A stretch of DNA of 64,000 bases, from contig NC_087068.1 of assembly GCF_963678635.1 (NCBI RefSeq), positions 60,638,949 to 60,702,948 of the forward strand, read 5' to 3'. Every line of letters starts with the position of its first letter. Positions within the stretch are counted from its first letter, which is position 1. Shown here piece by piece: positions 33,331 through 44,299 of the stretch. A model generated the notes under the pieces. The model saw only the letters and a program-made list of their open reading frames with translations. It made no database searches and was not told the origin of the DNA. This stretch comes from Symsagittifera roscoffensis (taxonomy: Eukaryota; Xenacoelomorpha; Acoela; Convolutidae). The translations under genes were made by a program, and so were the position numbers.

Positions 33331-33779
33331 CCCAAAGAAATCTTCAATAATTTTTTTATGTCGTTTGTATCTAATATATCAGTTAGGCTCAGTTCAATTC
33401 TAGGAGTGTTCAAAATTAAATCAAACAGTTGTTCATTGATACTTTTTCTCAATCTTGCCTTTACAGCACTGTTAGTGTATTCAAAACCGTTTGGTACAAC
33501 ATCTTCGTTTTCCTACTTTTATTCGTGCTTTTTTAGCTTAACTAAGATTGGATCAGTTTAGTATAGATCAGTTCAAAGTTTTCAATCTATTCTATGCCAA
33601 TCCTTCAATGACAAAAAACTGGAAAGGTATATTATGCGTAGGCCTTCTGTCGAGCTTCAAATTGCTCTCATACTAGGCACTGAAGGGCTTCTTTGTATGA
33701 GATCTGATAGTTCTCTTCGAATTTTTACTACTTCTTCTGATCTACCATCAAAGCAATTTTACTAAATAATCTCTGAAGA

Positions 33780-34120
33780 ACTGAATGAAACTTTTGGGCA
33801 AGGTACGGTTAACTGTTTTTCAAAATTTTGGGGAAATGTTTGAAATATTGGCAGTATAGAATTGTATTGCATAATCATCGACCAAAAAGTTTGTTCTTGT
33901 TCCGATTCGAGTCTCTGTTTGTGGAATATCCTACAGACTCTTACCGTTTCAACTGTTTTTGGAGTTCAACCAATAAGTAAATGAACATAGGGAATAGATG
34001 GCACATCTTGATACCACTCTTGTAATTGAGAAGATCCAAGAACTAATTGTTGATCTTTTTTTATAAGTTGTATGTCATCTCTCGGTAAATTGAACAAGAC
34101 GATGTGAGTAGTAGAAGTTG
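33780..34120 (-). pseudogene. Polinton packaging ATPase, C-terminal half, relic C
   Basis: Same segment as in B (HIVLFNLPRDD-type start near 34105), with similar stops. The three TTAAGATAGGG motifs lie just upstream at 34159-34242. Confidence 0.6.
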
Positions 34121-34799
34121 GAGCGAAAGTGGGGGACAGGAGGGTGACCCCCCACGTATTAAGATAGGGAATAGATCATCTGGTCACCCAGCTATGTTTT
34201 AAGATAGGGTATAGAGTCTACAATGTTTTAAGATAGGGAATACCAATGGTGAGGTATCATGGTTTGTATGATAATAAGATAATGGTAAGAAAAACGGAAG
34301 TTTTTCGGTTTTTGTGTGGCAATGTCTTTTTTTGCAAAAGTTTGCGCGGCCATTAGCTAACTGTTAAATATCACTGGTTAAATAGGAGTAGATTGTGGAC
34401 TGAAGGTCTTTTAAATTGTCTTTAGGTACATGTCAATGGTAAGAGTTTTTGGGTAAAATTTTTTTTCATAAACTTCAAAACGCGATAAGATTTGCTATAT
34501 CTTGACCTATTAACCAATTTTTTAGATAACCTTACTTTTTGAAAAACCTTCTTGAAGAAATGCTAAAAGCTACTCACATTTCGAAAAAAGTCAAATTTTC
34601 GAGAAAAAAAATTAATTACAAAGAAAGTATATAAATCACTCCAACGTATTTGTCTTTTACCGTAATTTTATGATAAAACTATAAACAAAATACTACATTG
34701 TACAAAAATTTATTACCTTGAATCACTTGTTTTGAATTGATCACTTTGCATGAGTTCTTATAAGTTCAATGGTTTTCAATGAGATCAATAAATTCAATT

Positions 34800-35168
34800 G
34801 TTGAAAAACCCTAATTTGTATACAAATTGCCAAAATCACGCACCAATTTTCATAGGTTTGTTTTGAAAACTTGAATCTTCGGAATGGTGGACCAAATTTA
34901 GTATAAGTTGACTTGGTACGTAAAAAAAATTGCTTTATTTTTTGATAAAAAGCTTGCTTTAACCAAATTTCGCAGCACTACCCTAAGAAAACACTCTTTT
35001 AAGACTTACCTTCTCAGAGTTTGAAAACAAACTAAGTTCATCTATGTTTTTTGTATTCGCATTTATGTTGAGAACAAGTTTTGGCGGAGTATAGGTTGCG
35101 CTCAAAAAATTAAAGTAGGCATCTGCAAAGAATTTTTTTCTCGCCTTATTGCACAAAGAAATCTTCAA
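34800..35168 (-). pseudogene. Polinton integrase, N-terminal part, relic D
   Basis: The minus strand from 35168 encodes a 61-codon open part ending in LFSNSEKVSLKRVFS, which aligns with LSKSEKISLNRLYSWG of E (45685-45725). After one stop it continues with the GSAAKF-type segment. Truncated at the C/D joint. Confidence 0.6.
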
Positions 35169-35171
35169 TAA

Positions 35172-35324
35172 ATTATTTTATGTCGTTTATAACTAATATC
35201 TCAGTAGGGCTCAGTTCAATTCTAGGAGAGTTCAAAATTAAATCAAACAGTTGCTCATTGATACTTTTTCTCAATCTTGCCTTTACAGCACTGTAAGTGT
35301 ATTCAAAACCGTTTGGTACAAAAT
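35172..35324 (-). pseudogene. Small conserved frame between ATPase and integrase (D)
   Basis: About 50 open codons on the minus strand with the SAVKARLRKSINEQLFDLIL-type sequence; the best-preserved copy of this frame. An acceptor-like CTTACAG precedes the TGCTGT at its start, so it could be an exon. Confidence 0.4.
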
Positions 35325-35589
35325 CTTCGTTTTCCTATTTTTGTTCGTGCTTTTTTAGCTTAATTTAGTTTGGATCAGTTTGGTAAAGATCAGTTCAAAA
35401 TATTCATTCTATACTATGCCAATCCTTCAATGACAAAAAACTGGAAAGGTATATTATGTGTACGCTTTCTGTCGAGCTTCAAATTTCTCTCATACTAGGC
35501 ACTGAAGTGCTTTTTCGTATGAGATCTGATATTTCTTATCGAACTACTTCTACTGTTCTACCATCAAAGCAATTTTACTAGATAATCTC

Positions 35590-35925
35590 TGAAGAACTGA
35601 ATGAAATTTTTGGGCAAGGTACGGTTAATTGTTTTTCAAGTTTTTGGGGAAATGTTTGAAATATTGGGAGTAGAGAATTGTATTGCATAATCATCGACCA
35701 AAAAGTGTTTTTGTTCCGTTCGAATCGCTGTTCGTGGAATATGCTACAAAGTCTTAACGACTCAACTGTTTTTGGAGTTCAACCAATAAGTAAATGAACA
35801 TAAGGAATATATGGCACATCTTGATACCACTCTTGTAATTGAGAAGATCCAAGAACTAATTGTTGATTTTTTTTTTATAATTTGTATATCATCTCTCGGT
35901 AAATTGAACAAAACGATGTGAGTAG
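35590..35925 (-). pseudogene. Polinton packaging ATPase, C-terminal half, relic D
   Basis: The minus strand in 35762-35968 has HIVLFNLPRDD followed by a frame change, then the rest of the ATPase end. It has the same truncated start as B and C, so the loss of the Walker half predates these duplications. Confidence 0.6.
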
Positions 35926-36559
35926 TAGAAATTGGAGCGAAAGTGGGGAGCAGGAGGGTGAACCCCATGTATCAAGATAGGGAATAGATCATCTGGTCAC
36001 CCAGCTATGTTTTAAGATAGGGTATAGAATCTACAATGTCTTAAGATAGGGAATAACAATGGTGAGGTTTCATGGTTTGTATGATGGTAAGATAATGGTA
36101 AGAAAAACGGATATTTTTTTGGTTTTTGTGTTGCAATGTCTTTTTTTGCAGACGTTTGCGCGGCCATTATCTAACTATTAAATATCACTGGTTAATTAGG
36201 AGTAGATTGTGGACTGAAGGTCTTTTAATTAGTATTTAGGTACATGGTAAGTCAATGGTAAGGATTTTGGGTAAAAAACTTTTCAAAAACATCAAAACGC
36301 GATAAGGTTTGCTATAACTTGACCTTTTAACCAATTTAAAAGAAAACCTTACATTTTGAAAAACCTTCTTGAGAAACTGCTAAAAACTACTCACAATTCG
36401 AAAAAAGTCAAGTTTTTGAGAAAAAATTTATTTACAAAGAAAGTATTTAAATCACTGCATCGTATTTGACTTTTACCGTAGTTTTATGATAATACACCAA
36501 CGAAATACTACTTTGCACAAAATTTTATTTCACTGAATCACCTGTTTTGAATATTACTT

Positions 36560-39500
36560 TGCGTGAGTTCTTTTATGTTCAATGGTTTTTGTATGAATTT
36601 CATCATCTTGTACTTGTCTTTTTAGATAAAAATAGCTTAGCCATTTTTTGTCTGTTCAAACGTGGCCACCATATGTTTTATAGTTCTGAATCCTCTGTTA
36701 GTAGATGTAAGGTTAATTGCTTCATCAAGCACTCTCTTGTTTTTGGACATGGGATCATCTCCAGAATCTTCTTCTTTTCATTTATTTAATCATTTACTGC
36801 TAAATTGGACTTGTTGTCATATCAGCAATATGTCTTGCTACACAAACATAGCATTTCTGTACATCTAAATTATTCTTTGAAAAGATTTTTATGCCTACCA
36901 CAACACGTTCGAGGGAAGAAATTAGATTTTGCATCCGCTTTGAATGAGTCTCTGCAGTCATTTTCCCTCATTGTTTCCCAAGCAGCTCTCTTATCTGGTT
37001 AGATACAGTCGTATAAATTCTCTTCCGCAAGAGCTAACCAAAGCGAGTCTGTTTCCATCTCTAACTCTTCGAAACTGTTTACATCACAGTACTTGTCAAT
37101 TAAGTTATATTACAGTTCCAACATTCTCAGTTTCGCATACTGCAGTATGAAAAATCCAACAATGATGGATTCTCTAAACTCAATGCTTGATTTCAACAAC
37201 TCCACCTCATACAAGTCTTTTTCAACGGTATTCAATCTTTTGAACAATGATTCAATGATGACCTTATGCTTTTATCATCGTTCATATATTTTGTGATTGT
37301 ATGTTTCGACCTATCCATGATCTGATATCCATACGAGGAATTACCCAAAAATTTCATTGTTTCTGCTACAACTCCTGATAGAGGGTTTTCATTTCCTTCT
37401 CTTCTAGCATCAACGAAAGACAGAACAAAATTATTGAACTTTTTCCGTGGAGTAAACTGAGCAAAGCAGAAAATTTTGATGAATTGCAAGCCGAGCTCCA
37501 AATAAAAGTTGAACATAGGAGTTATAACTGTTCCGTTTTCTAGTTTGAAACTAGATATCAGCATTTTCTGAGAATGTTTTAACGTTTCGTTCTCGATTGA
37601 ATGGCTCTTCATATAGTCCCCAATATCGTTGATTCCAATTTCAGTGTTTTTGAATCTCAGAGGGATGTCGGCAAATTTTGACTTTAGCTCATCTGGAACA
37701 ACTAAATTGCACTGAACGCAGTCAAAAGGAGTTCCATCTTTTTTTTCGCCGAATGGGAATCTGTAGAAAGAAGTGTTTTGTAGGCAAAATGGGTTTTGAT
37801 GTGAATTTGAACTTCTCATTGGTTTTGAAATTTTCCCACCACTCACACTCCCACATCTCTTCAACTTTGTATCCTTTTTCTTTTATGTTTTCCCGTTTCA
37901 TATCATCTCTCTCTTGCTGTTTCCTCGCTCAATATCCTGATCTGTTAACGATGGGCGAGCTTCTTGACAAGAACAGAAATAGTAGTAACATCCCATTGCT
38001 TGGAGCACTGTTTTACAGTGATTGCAGTAACCGTCCACTTTAAAACAGTCGATTTTTTCTTGTTTTCCAGATGTAAAAAGGCTCTGAATTTTACATTGTG
38101 GTCTTGTTTCTTTATGAAAAGACATGACCATATTCTCAAAAATGCAAGTTCGATATGTCTAGCCTTGAATTTCTGCATATCAGTGTCAGTTCTGTGTCAA
38201 TTCCCATCTTGTGTACAGTTCTGTTGGCAGTTCTTGACATATTGAGAAAGGGTAAAGCTGACTTGCATCAATTCCCACGATGGATTCACAGACATTTGTT
38301 GAGTTTCTGATGAATGTTCCATCAACTCTAGCTTTTCGAGTGTTTACAATGTAGGGTCCACCAGTCATGTCTTCGCGAATTTTTTCACACAAAACTTCAT
38401 CACTTTCGCAAAAAGGATAAAACTTGTAATTTGTAGATTTGTGTAGACATGTGTTTGCAAGATTTGGAAGTGTGCATCCAAGTTTCTACAATTCTATCCC
38501 ATTGTTATGATAAAACTGAATCATTTTTTACATTGCCTCAAGGGTTTGAACTATATCCATGTTGTTGTACCATTTCAAAAAGTATTCGAACACTGTCATT
38601 CCGTTTGTATTCCAAGTCTCTTGAAGTAATTTTAATTATCCAAACCAGATGGAGTAACAGTCTTGATTTGAAGCTTTTTAAGTGCCTGTTGTTCGTCTGT
38701 TGTTCGTCTAGTCCACTCTTTCTCGGCTTCTCATAATCAATGAAGCCTTTGTCCAGAGGACAATCTTTCATTGACAGCTACTTCAATATCTTGAAATTTT
38801 GTTCTCATATCCACCTTACTTTTTTCAGCCAACAGCTCGAGTTTGCTTACAAAATCATTCATCAAGTTCTGTGGATCCTTGTTGTACAAAAATATTGGTT
38901 CATCAATCAGATTCGATGATATAGAGACTGAAACCCGTACTTGTTTTTCCGATCCAGTTAGTAGTTTGCGTCTCTTTTAGTTCTTCTGTAGGAATACAAA
39001 TGGCTAGATTACAGAAAAGATTGTTGTCTTCAGAAACTGGAAGACTGAATCCTTCTAGCTTTTCAAACAAGGTTTCTCGAAGTTCATACACGTTCTTTAG
39101 GTAAACATGTTTCACTCGGTCCTTTCATCTCAGAAGATGTTTGTTGAAATTGTGGGATTTACAAAAGAAAGTGCCAAAGCTAGGGCATCGAAAGCACTTA
39201 AAGAAACTATCTATATCATTTGTCTGAATAATATGGTTGTTGAATCTCAGTAATTTGACTGTTTTGTCAAATCTTCCAATACTTCGTCGAGCTATTTCTC
39301 CCACATATTTTCCTTCTTGGACATCGAAATCGTATATGAAGATGTTTCTTTGAACAATTTCTTCGACCACAGTTAAGTCATCTACTGAAACTCAACGAAA
39401 CGAAAACTTTTAGGATTATAACCAGACTTTGATAAAATTCTGTAAAGTATCCAGAAGTATGAGAGTCGAGATCATTATGGCCGTTCATATGCATGGCCGT

Positions 39501-40169
39501 TCATCTGTATGTAAGGCTCCTGGTCTTTGTTAGATAAAAGACATTTCACTTGCGTATGTCGCAGTAAAGGTTCGGGTAAGACAGAGTCTTTACATCCCAT
39601 TGGAATGTTTTTGAGCAAAGCAGCAAAAATTGGGACCTTAGTAATCAACTTGTATTGCCACTTTGTGGTTTGAAGTTTTTGGGTACACTGCTCGACAGTA
39701 TCAATTTTTTCCCATTTTCCTTGGGTTGTTATCAAATACGCTTTTGTACGAAATAAGAAGGATTTTTCAAAAAGAGTACCGTATCCACCAGAAATTTTTG
39801 ACAAGCATTGAGTTCCTCCATTAGTTTTTCACCATCTTCCCCTTCTTCCTCCACAATCTTGTTCAAGTCGGCCACCGTATCACTGGATTTCCGTTATTTT
39901 GCTCCATGTTCTTTTCTCCGATGTTTTTGGAGAGAGTGGTAACTTGGGAACTCTTGTTCATAAGAAGGACAAGCCGTCGACTGCTTCGAACTTGGTTGAG
40001 CATGCTTCTTAGTCATATGATAGGTCAATTCTTGCTGATTGAAAGCAAAAACAGGGCAAGAAAAAACTCCTTTAGCACATCTTTTTTGATGTCGATCTAC
40101 ATGCGCTCTAACATACATATTTCCACAGTCTCCACAGTTCACTTTCTCGTTTCGGTTAAGTGCAGGCAT
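36560..40169 (-). pseudogene. Protein-primed type B DNA polymerase of Polinton (decayed)
   Basis: Reading down from ATG 40167-40169: an N-terminal region with three C2H2-like fingers (first with CGDC intact; in the second and third the second Cys is replaced, CPVF and CPSY); a CFRCPSFGTFF ribbon near 39180; motif A DASQLYP near 38250-38272; motif B region KFLGNSSYGYQ near 37320-37350; motif C at 37044-37060 reading ETDS instead of the expected DTDS; and a C-terminal FEQTKN-type end near 36640. Open pieces alternate between frames with at least eight breaks (main pieces 39894-40169, 39475-39804, 39125-39370, 38903-39115, 38538-38771, 38186-38392, 37898-38178, 37232-37864). The intact protein would replicate the element. 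Confidence 0.85.
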
Positions 40170-40172
40170 TAT

Positions 40173-40250
40173 CTAAAAACAAATTTTGGGATTTTAGAAA
40201 TGTTCCATAATTCAAAATTCAAAGTAACATAAAAAAAAATTTTAACTTAC
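40173..40250 (-). other. Probable 78-nt intron in the polymerase 5' untranslated region
   Basis: On the minus strand GTAAGTTAAAA begins at 40250 and TTTGTTTTTAG ends at 40173, three bases before the ATG. The length, T-rich acceptor and AT-rich body suit a short invertebrate intron. Not proven by transcripts. Confidence 0.45.
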
Positions 40251-41107
40251 TTTTTCTTTCCGCGAAGCAACGAATTGTAAAATTTGAAGTAAAGTTCAAA
40301 GTCTTGCATGATCATGTTTGGAATCAGATTTCCGGAGTTTTGCTTTGAAAAACTCATCAACTTCGAGCTATCCTCTCAAATCTAAATCAAAATCAAAGAA
40401 CTTGACTATTTACTCAAAAATCAGTAGTTTCTCATCGTTTATATACAAAAAAAAAATTAACTTGATGAGAAGACTTGTAGAGATGCTATTTTTATTAAGT
40501 TTCCATCTTTTGTTAATTATATCAGCTATATTTCTTATTTTCACAGCAAACAACTTTTGGTCATCTATTTTTGCGATTGTTTTTGTGTATATTTTCTTTT
40601 GCTTGGAAAATTTAAGTCCTTAAAAGGTAAACTTTTGTCTGATTGAATACGACAACTTGAGAAAAAAGAACTTTTTCGTGATTGTAAACAACAAGACCTA
40701 AAATGAAGCTTTGTTTCCGATCGGACACGAATTTTATACAAAAGTACCACAAAAGGAAACTGAAAAATGATTGGATACGACTACAATCCAAATAAGGAAA
40801 ATACTTTCTGATTGGTTAAACCCACACATTCGAATTGAAGGTACTCCTCTCTCTTAACAAAAATTCGTTTTTTTTTCAACTTAATTACCGTCAACTACCT
40901 CCTCTCTCAGCTCTAAATGTTTTAATTCCAATTTAACCACCGTCAACTACTTCTCTCGCAACTGTAAATTTTGTTTTTACTCTGAACCTTTCACTTATTC
41001 ACCTCCCCTCGCAACTTATTGCTCAACTTCGCAGTACAAAACAACAACCCTATGTTTTCGGTAGATTTTTTGGCTGATTTCGTACAAATCCAAGTGCGAG
41101 AAACGGT
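40251..41107. other. Outer region of Polinton D; small hydrophobic ORF and repeats
   Basis: No conserved gene. A plus-strand frame at 40318-40623 (101 codons) has a Ser/Lys-rich start and a hydrophobic end but no homology that I recognise. Degenerate CTCCTCTCTC-type repeats lie at about 40840-41010. Polinton ends carry terminal inverted repeats, but I could not find a partner. Confidence 0.4.
40884..40980 (+). repeat. Diverged direct repeat, about 52-bp unit
   Basis: ACCGTCAACTAC(C/T)TC...TCTC...CTCTAAAT is present at about 40888 and 40940 with substitutions. A shorter relative (CCTCCCCTCGCAAC) follows at about 41002. Confidence 0.55.
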
Positions 41108-41377
41108 TTGTTGAGTTTTTCTGGCACGATTGGACATCCCAAATTAAGTCTGGCACATGGTGGAGGTGATGCGCAGGGATTTCAAGGAACATCAAGTAAC
41201 GCAAGTACCCCCTACAGAAAACCAACTGGGGGAATGCAAAAGATAGAGGAAGTGGCTGCGTATGTGGGAAAGAACTACCCCGAAACTCCTGACTATAGAA
41301 ATGTGGTTCAACCATTCGATCATTTCCTCTTTCTTTGGGAAGAGGGATCTGTGGACAACCCAATTAACATCGAATAG
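41108..41377 (+). CDS. 89-codon Gly/Ser/Pro-containing ORF, unknown
   Basis: ATG 41108 to TAG 41375-41377. GC content is higher than in the flanks. Residues 17-50 are Gly/Ser/Thr-rich; residues 45-89 are acidic with a Phe/Trp-containing end. Protein-like sequence continues in the same frame after the TAG for about 30 codons, into a GACCAGCAA tandem repeat. The antisense frame (41192-41632) is a probable shadow. No family recognised. Confidence 0.4.
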   Translation: MLSFSGTIGHPKLSLAHGGGDAQGFQGTSSNASTPYRKPTGGMQKIEEVAAYVGKNYPETPDYRNVVQPFDHFLFLWEEGSVDNPINIE

Positions 41378-41429
41378 GATGAGGGGTTCTCTGAACCGAG
41401 AACTGTAGTCAGCGAACCACCAGTAATGG

Positions 41430-41492
41430 AGGCAAGACCAGCTTTGCAAGACCAGCAAGGCCAGTAAAGACCAGCAAGACCAGCAAAGTTTG
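41430..41492 (+). repeat. Short tandem repeat, GACCAGCAA type
   Basis: Six or so imperfect 9-10-nt units (AGACCAGC, AAGGCCAGTAA and similar) follow the preceding ORF. If translated in frame they would give A-R-P-like or Q-D-Q-like repeats. Confidence 0.65.
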
Positions 41493-41844
41493 GAGAACTC
41501 AGCTGCTCGACAACTCTTTAATTTGTAAATGTTTTGGGTGTTGTCTTGTGTTTTGTAATTTAAATTCTTTGAATCTAGTTTTTTTAAAAAAAGAAACACT
41601 AACAAAGAGATAAGGTCATACAAACTATTCATGAAAATTTTTGCACACTCTTGTGAAAAAAATCTGAGTTAATTTTTGCACACGTGTCGGAAATTACAAT
41701 TTTATTGGTTGAAAAAACTTTTGATTTTAAATAAAAACTTTTCTTAACAAGGTTTTCGTTGAACAACTATTCATTTATTATTAGAAAAATAGACACGTTC
41801 ACTGTTTACAGCACCATAACCATCAAGAAAACAATCAACAATTT

Positions 41845-42369
41845 TCAACAAATCAACCTCATACATTGAGTTTTGAACTTTTCGAATCCTTTCCAAAAAG
41901 CTGATCCAAGAGTCTGAGTGGCCGCAAGCTTCTGAGCAGTTGTGAGATAATGCCTTTTTATTATTTTTTCGCAGCAGACGTTTATTTGCAACACTGGGTA
42001 ATTTTTCCGGTATCTACATTTCAAGTTGTGTTCGACAGCACGATTCAATTGATAGAAAACTTCACCTCTTGATGAAAAAATATTGGAATAAAATCTGTAT
42101 CTGTATCAAGTATTTATACAGTCGACAATTTGATACGTGAAATGATATTTATCTAATCTTTGCAAAATTTTATCGAGCGATGGTCCGCTTGATTCTAAAA
42201 GAAACTTGCAAGTTTCCACTGGGCAGAAGGATGAATGGTTAGATACACAGTAGTCTTGGGTGACAAAAAATTTTTCACAAAATATTTCTGAGAAAGAGAT
42301 AAAAAGAGACTTTGCAGTGTAGTCCGAATAAAAAGTGGGATATGCATGACACATAGCAGATGTAATCAC
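41845..42369 (-). pseudogene. Small gene of about 175 codons with one internal TGA, unknown
   Basis: One minus-strand frame runs from ATG 42369 to 41845, broken only by TGA at 42106-42108. The N-terminal part (87 codons) is rich in F, S and C; the C-terminal part has several Cys and basic residues. A TATA-like TATATAA lies about 45 nt upstream (42412-42418, minus). The start region has an inverted copy at 26300-26530. It is divergent to the ORF at 42605. No domain recognised; by location it could be an accessory gene of a Polinton. Confidence 0.45.
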
Positions 42370-42410
42370 TGATTACTTGTTCAAAAATTATTTTTTTCAC
42401 AATGAATTGC

Positions 42411-42420
42411 TTATATAGTA
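42411..42420 (-). promoter_or_regulatory. TATA-box-like element
   Basis: TACTATATAA on the minus strand, at a suitable distance upstream of ATG 42369 and within a segment conserved at 26 kb (where the TATA itself is changed to TTATGTAA). Confidence 0.35.
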
Positions 42421-42604
42421 GTTCCGTCACCTACGCAATGTCCATAATTGAATCATCACCTACACATTATTCCATATAGGGTAATAATACCTTAATTGGA
42501 ATGTACAGTGAGTTATCTACATCTCCTGATTTCTTTTTATTTACCAATATCATTATTTTGGAATATCTACTACTGATCAGTTGACTCTGAGTCTCAAATA
42601 AAAA

Positions 42605-42874
42605 ATGAATTCACGAAAAGTTATCCTTCCCAACTATATTGAGTTTGCTAAAAACCGAAAAAGAATTGGGAGATTGTCTTGGTCCCGAAAACCCTACAAC
42701 GGAAACATTTATTTTGAACCTTGTTTCCAATTGGTTGCAAAAATGAATCGGGACATATCGAAAACTTCGCGCAAGTCTATCCAGGTGAAAAAGAGTGGAA
42801 AGGTATCAGCAGTACGGAATACTGCTATTCACGATGCTGAAAACGTTGGACTCGTTCCTGTATTGGAACCATGA
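42605..42874 (+). CDS. 89-codon basic ORF, unknown
   Basis: ATG 42605 to TGA 42872-42874. The protein is Lys/Arg/Asn-rich in its first 70 residues, with aromatic residues, and ends with an acidic/hydrophobic tail. The frame is clean. It is followed 18 nt later by another small ORF (42893) in the same direction, so the two may be one transcription unit. Divergent from the gene at 42369. No family recognised. Confidence 0.5.
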   Translation: MNSRKVILPNYIEFAKNRKRIGRLSWSRKPYNGNIYFEPCFQLVAKMNRDISKTSRKSIQVKKSGKVSAVRNTAIHDAENVGLVPVLEP

Positions 42875-42892
42875 TCTGACAAAGTTTCAACA

Positions 42893-43150
42893 ATGGATCA
42901 GGAAATTGCGAACTGTCATGCGGTGTATGACGTAGCAGTATACAAGAAGAGAAATGTGTGTGTCACAATCAAGAAGTACAATGTGAGCAAGCCACCCTAC
43001 ATTTAGATTCGACTCTTCACTGCAAAGGAGAACGAAGTCTTGAAGCAAGTTGCCTATGTCAACTATACTTTGAACGAATGCAAAGAACCTGCCCAAGTCT
43101 TGGGAGATTTTATGTTTGTTGAGAACTGTGATGTTCAATATTTATGTTAA
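42893..43150 (+). pseudogene. About 85-codon ORF with one TAG; beta-rich, weakly PC4-like
   Basis: ATG 42893 to TAA 43148-43150, interrupted once by TAG near 43004. The pattern is short alternating strands (VAVYKKRNVCVTIKKYN, then an IRLFT strand, then VAYVNYTL) and a final helix. This resembles the order in small single-strand-binding PC4/Sub1-type domains, but the match is by eye and weak. Together with the preceding ORF it may form a pair of small Polinton accessory genes upstream of relic E. Confidence 0.4.
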
Positions 43151-43993
43151 TATAGTAGTGTAATTCAATTATTCATCTTATTGAATCATTGTTTAAAATT
43201 GCTTTGAGCTGAGCAGTATGAGTTTGAACATTGGTTTTTTTCAGAAATCTTGTTTTAAAGATTCAAATAATTTTGGGACTTTCTATATCGTCTGACAAGG
43301 AAAGTCCAAATGTTTTCACTAACCGTTTTGGAATCTGAAAATTTACCAAAATTGACAAATTTGGATACAGAATCACAAATTTCTCAATTTGAGTGAACTT
43401 TGCATTATGGAAGATGAAATTTTTTTCTAAAATACCGTTCCGATTATGAAAAAAGTTCTTAAAGGGTATCGTAGAAAAAGAAACACTTGGAAAAAGAAGA
43501 GTATGATAAACTGGTTGATTTTCTCCATTTTTTTTTATTTTTTACGTAGAAACATACAACAAGTTTTGTATCATTATTGACCAATGCACTGTTGGAAATG
43601 AACGTTCAGAAAATGAATGAAATTCCCAAAAATTTTGATTTGATGAAGTATGATTGTCCATTAAATACAATAAGAAGAAACTACTTTCTTTTAACCTGTA
43701 TTGTTTCGGACCCAAACATAAATTTGAAAGAAATGAACCAAAATTTTCCTTTTGGGGGTCTTATTGGATACGAACGATGCAGCTGGATCTGTAAAGTCTA
43801 CTACTTATAAGGGACCTGGCTTTTGTTATGTTTTATCTAGATTTCCAAGTTCTTGTTTTCTTGGTCACGTGACTGGATTGATCTTCTTTTTTTATGTTTA
43901 AATTTTGCCTCATCAGTTAATGCATTGTTCGATTGTTAGTCATTTTAACTAAAATTTTCAGCGGAAATAGTTACTATCTGGAGTCTAAATGTT
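43151..43993 (+). other. Mostly non-coding; one 77-codon frame at 43577-43810
   Basis: The frame at ATG 43577-43810 is mixed in composition, with a Met/Asn-rich start and Cys residues near its end, and has no family match. A TTTTCAG at about 43955 would be an acceptor-like sequence. The rest is AT-rich. Confidence 0.35.
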
Positions 43994-44299
43994 TTGGATA
44001 TTGAGTGTTTTGAAAACAAAATAGTGAAAGAAGAAAGAATTTATAAAAATAGACAAAATGTGGGATTTTCCTTTCTTCCTCTCAAAAATTTAAAGCTATA
44101 TCTCAGTCTGCTTGGTGTACGAAGCATCTTTATGGAACCATTTGGAACAGTGGCCAAAAAACATACTGAGTTTGAAAAAATATTGAAAAATCAAAAGCTC
44201 CACAAACGGAGTTTTTTGCAAAAGGTTATCAAAAATCTAATTTTCGTTCTGAAATTTTGGAAACAGAGGTTACAAATTTGGATGACTACGCATTTCTAA
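43994..44299 (+). CDS. 101-codon ORF across the left duplication boundary, unknown
   Basis: ATG 43994 to TAA 44297-44299. The part after about 44148 is repeated at 53455, fused there to the gypsy protease frame; the part before is unique. The protein is Lys/Phe-rich. It lies upstream of the ATPase relic and could be part of a Polinton gene not recognised here. Confidence 0.35.
   Translation: MDIECFENKIVKEERIYKNRQNVGFSFLPLKNLKLYLSLLGVRSIFMEPFGTVAKKHTEFEKILKNQKLHKRSFLQKVIKNLIFVLKFWKQRLQIWMTTHF

Larger units (their letters stand above)
30533..34430 (-). mobile_element. Polinton relic C, second unit of the tandem duplication
   Basis: Same content and orientation as B: ATPase (about 34120-33780), small frame, integrase, X, pVI-like, then the unassigned module. 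Differences from B are mainly single substitutions plus a deletion of about 70 nt near 31258. Beyond 34430 it continues into 34430-34790, which matches 36245-36585 next to D. Confidence 0.75.
34790..40250 (-). mobile_element. Polinton relic D, with DNA polymerase gene
   Basis: The minus strand carries DNA polymerase B (40169-36560), spacer, ATPase half (35925-35590), a small frame (35324-35172) and the N-terminal part of integrase (35168-34800). It joins C inside the integrase gene at about 34790. Polymerase next to ATPase in one orientation links the six genes to one element type. The 36260-36585 spacer is repeated at 34430-34780. Confidence 0.8.

Noticed and set aside
36547-37296. Plus-strand ORFs of 65-80 codons
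   Set aside because: They lie opposite the C-terminal part of the polymerase gene, including motif C, and are shadows.
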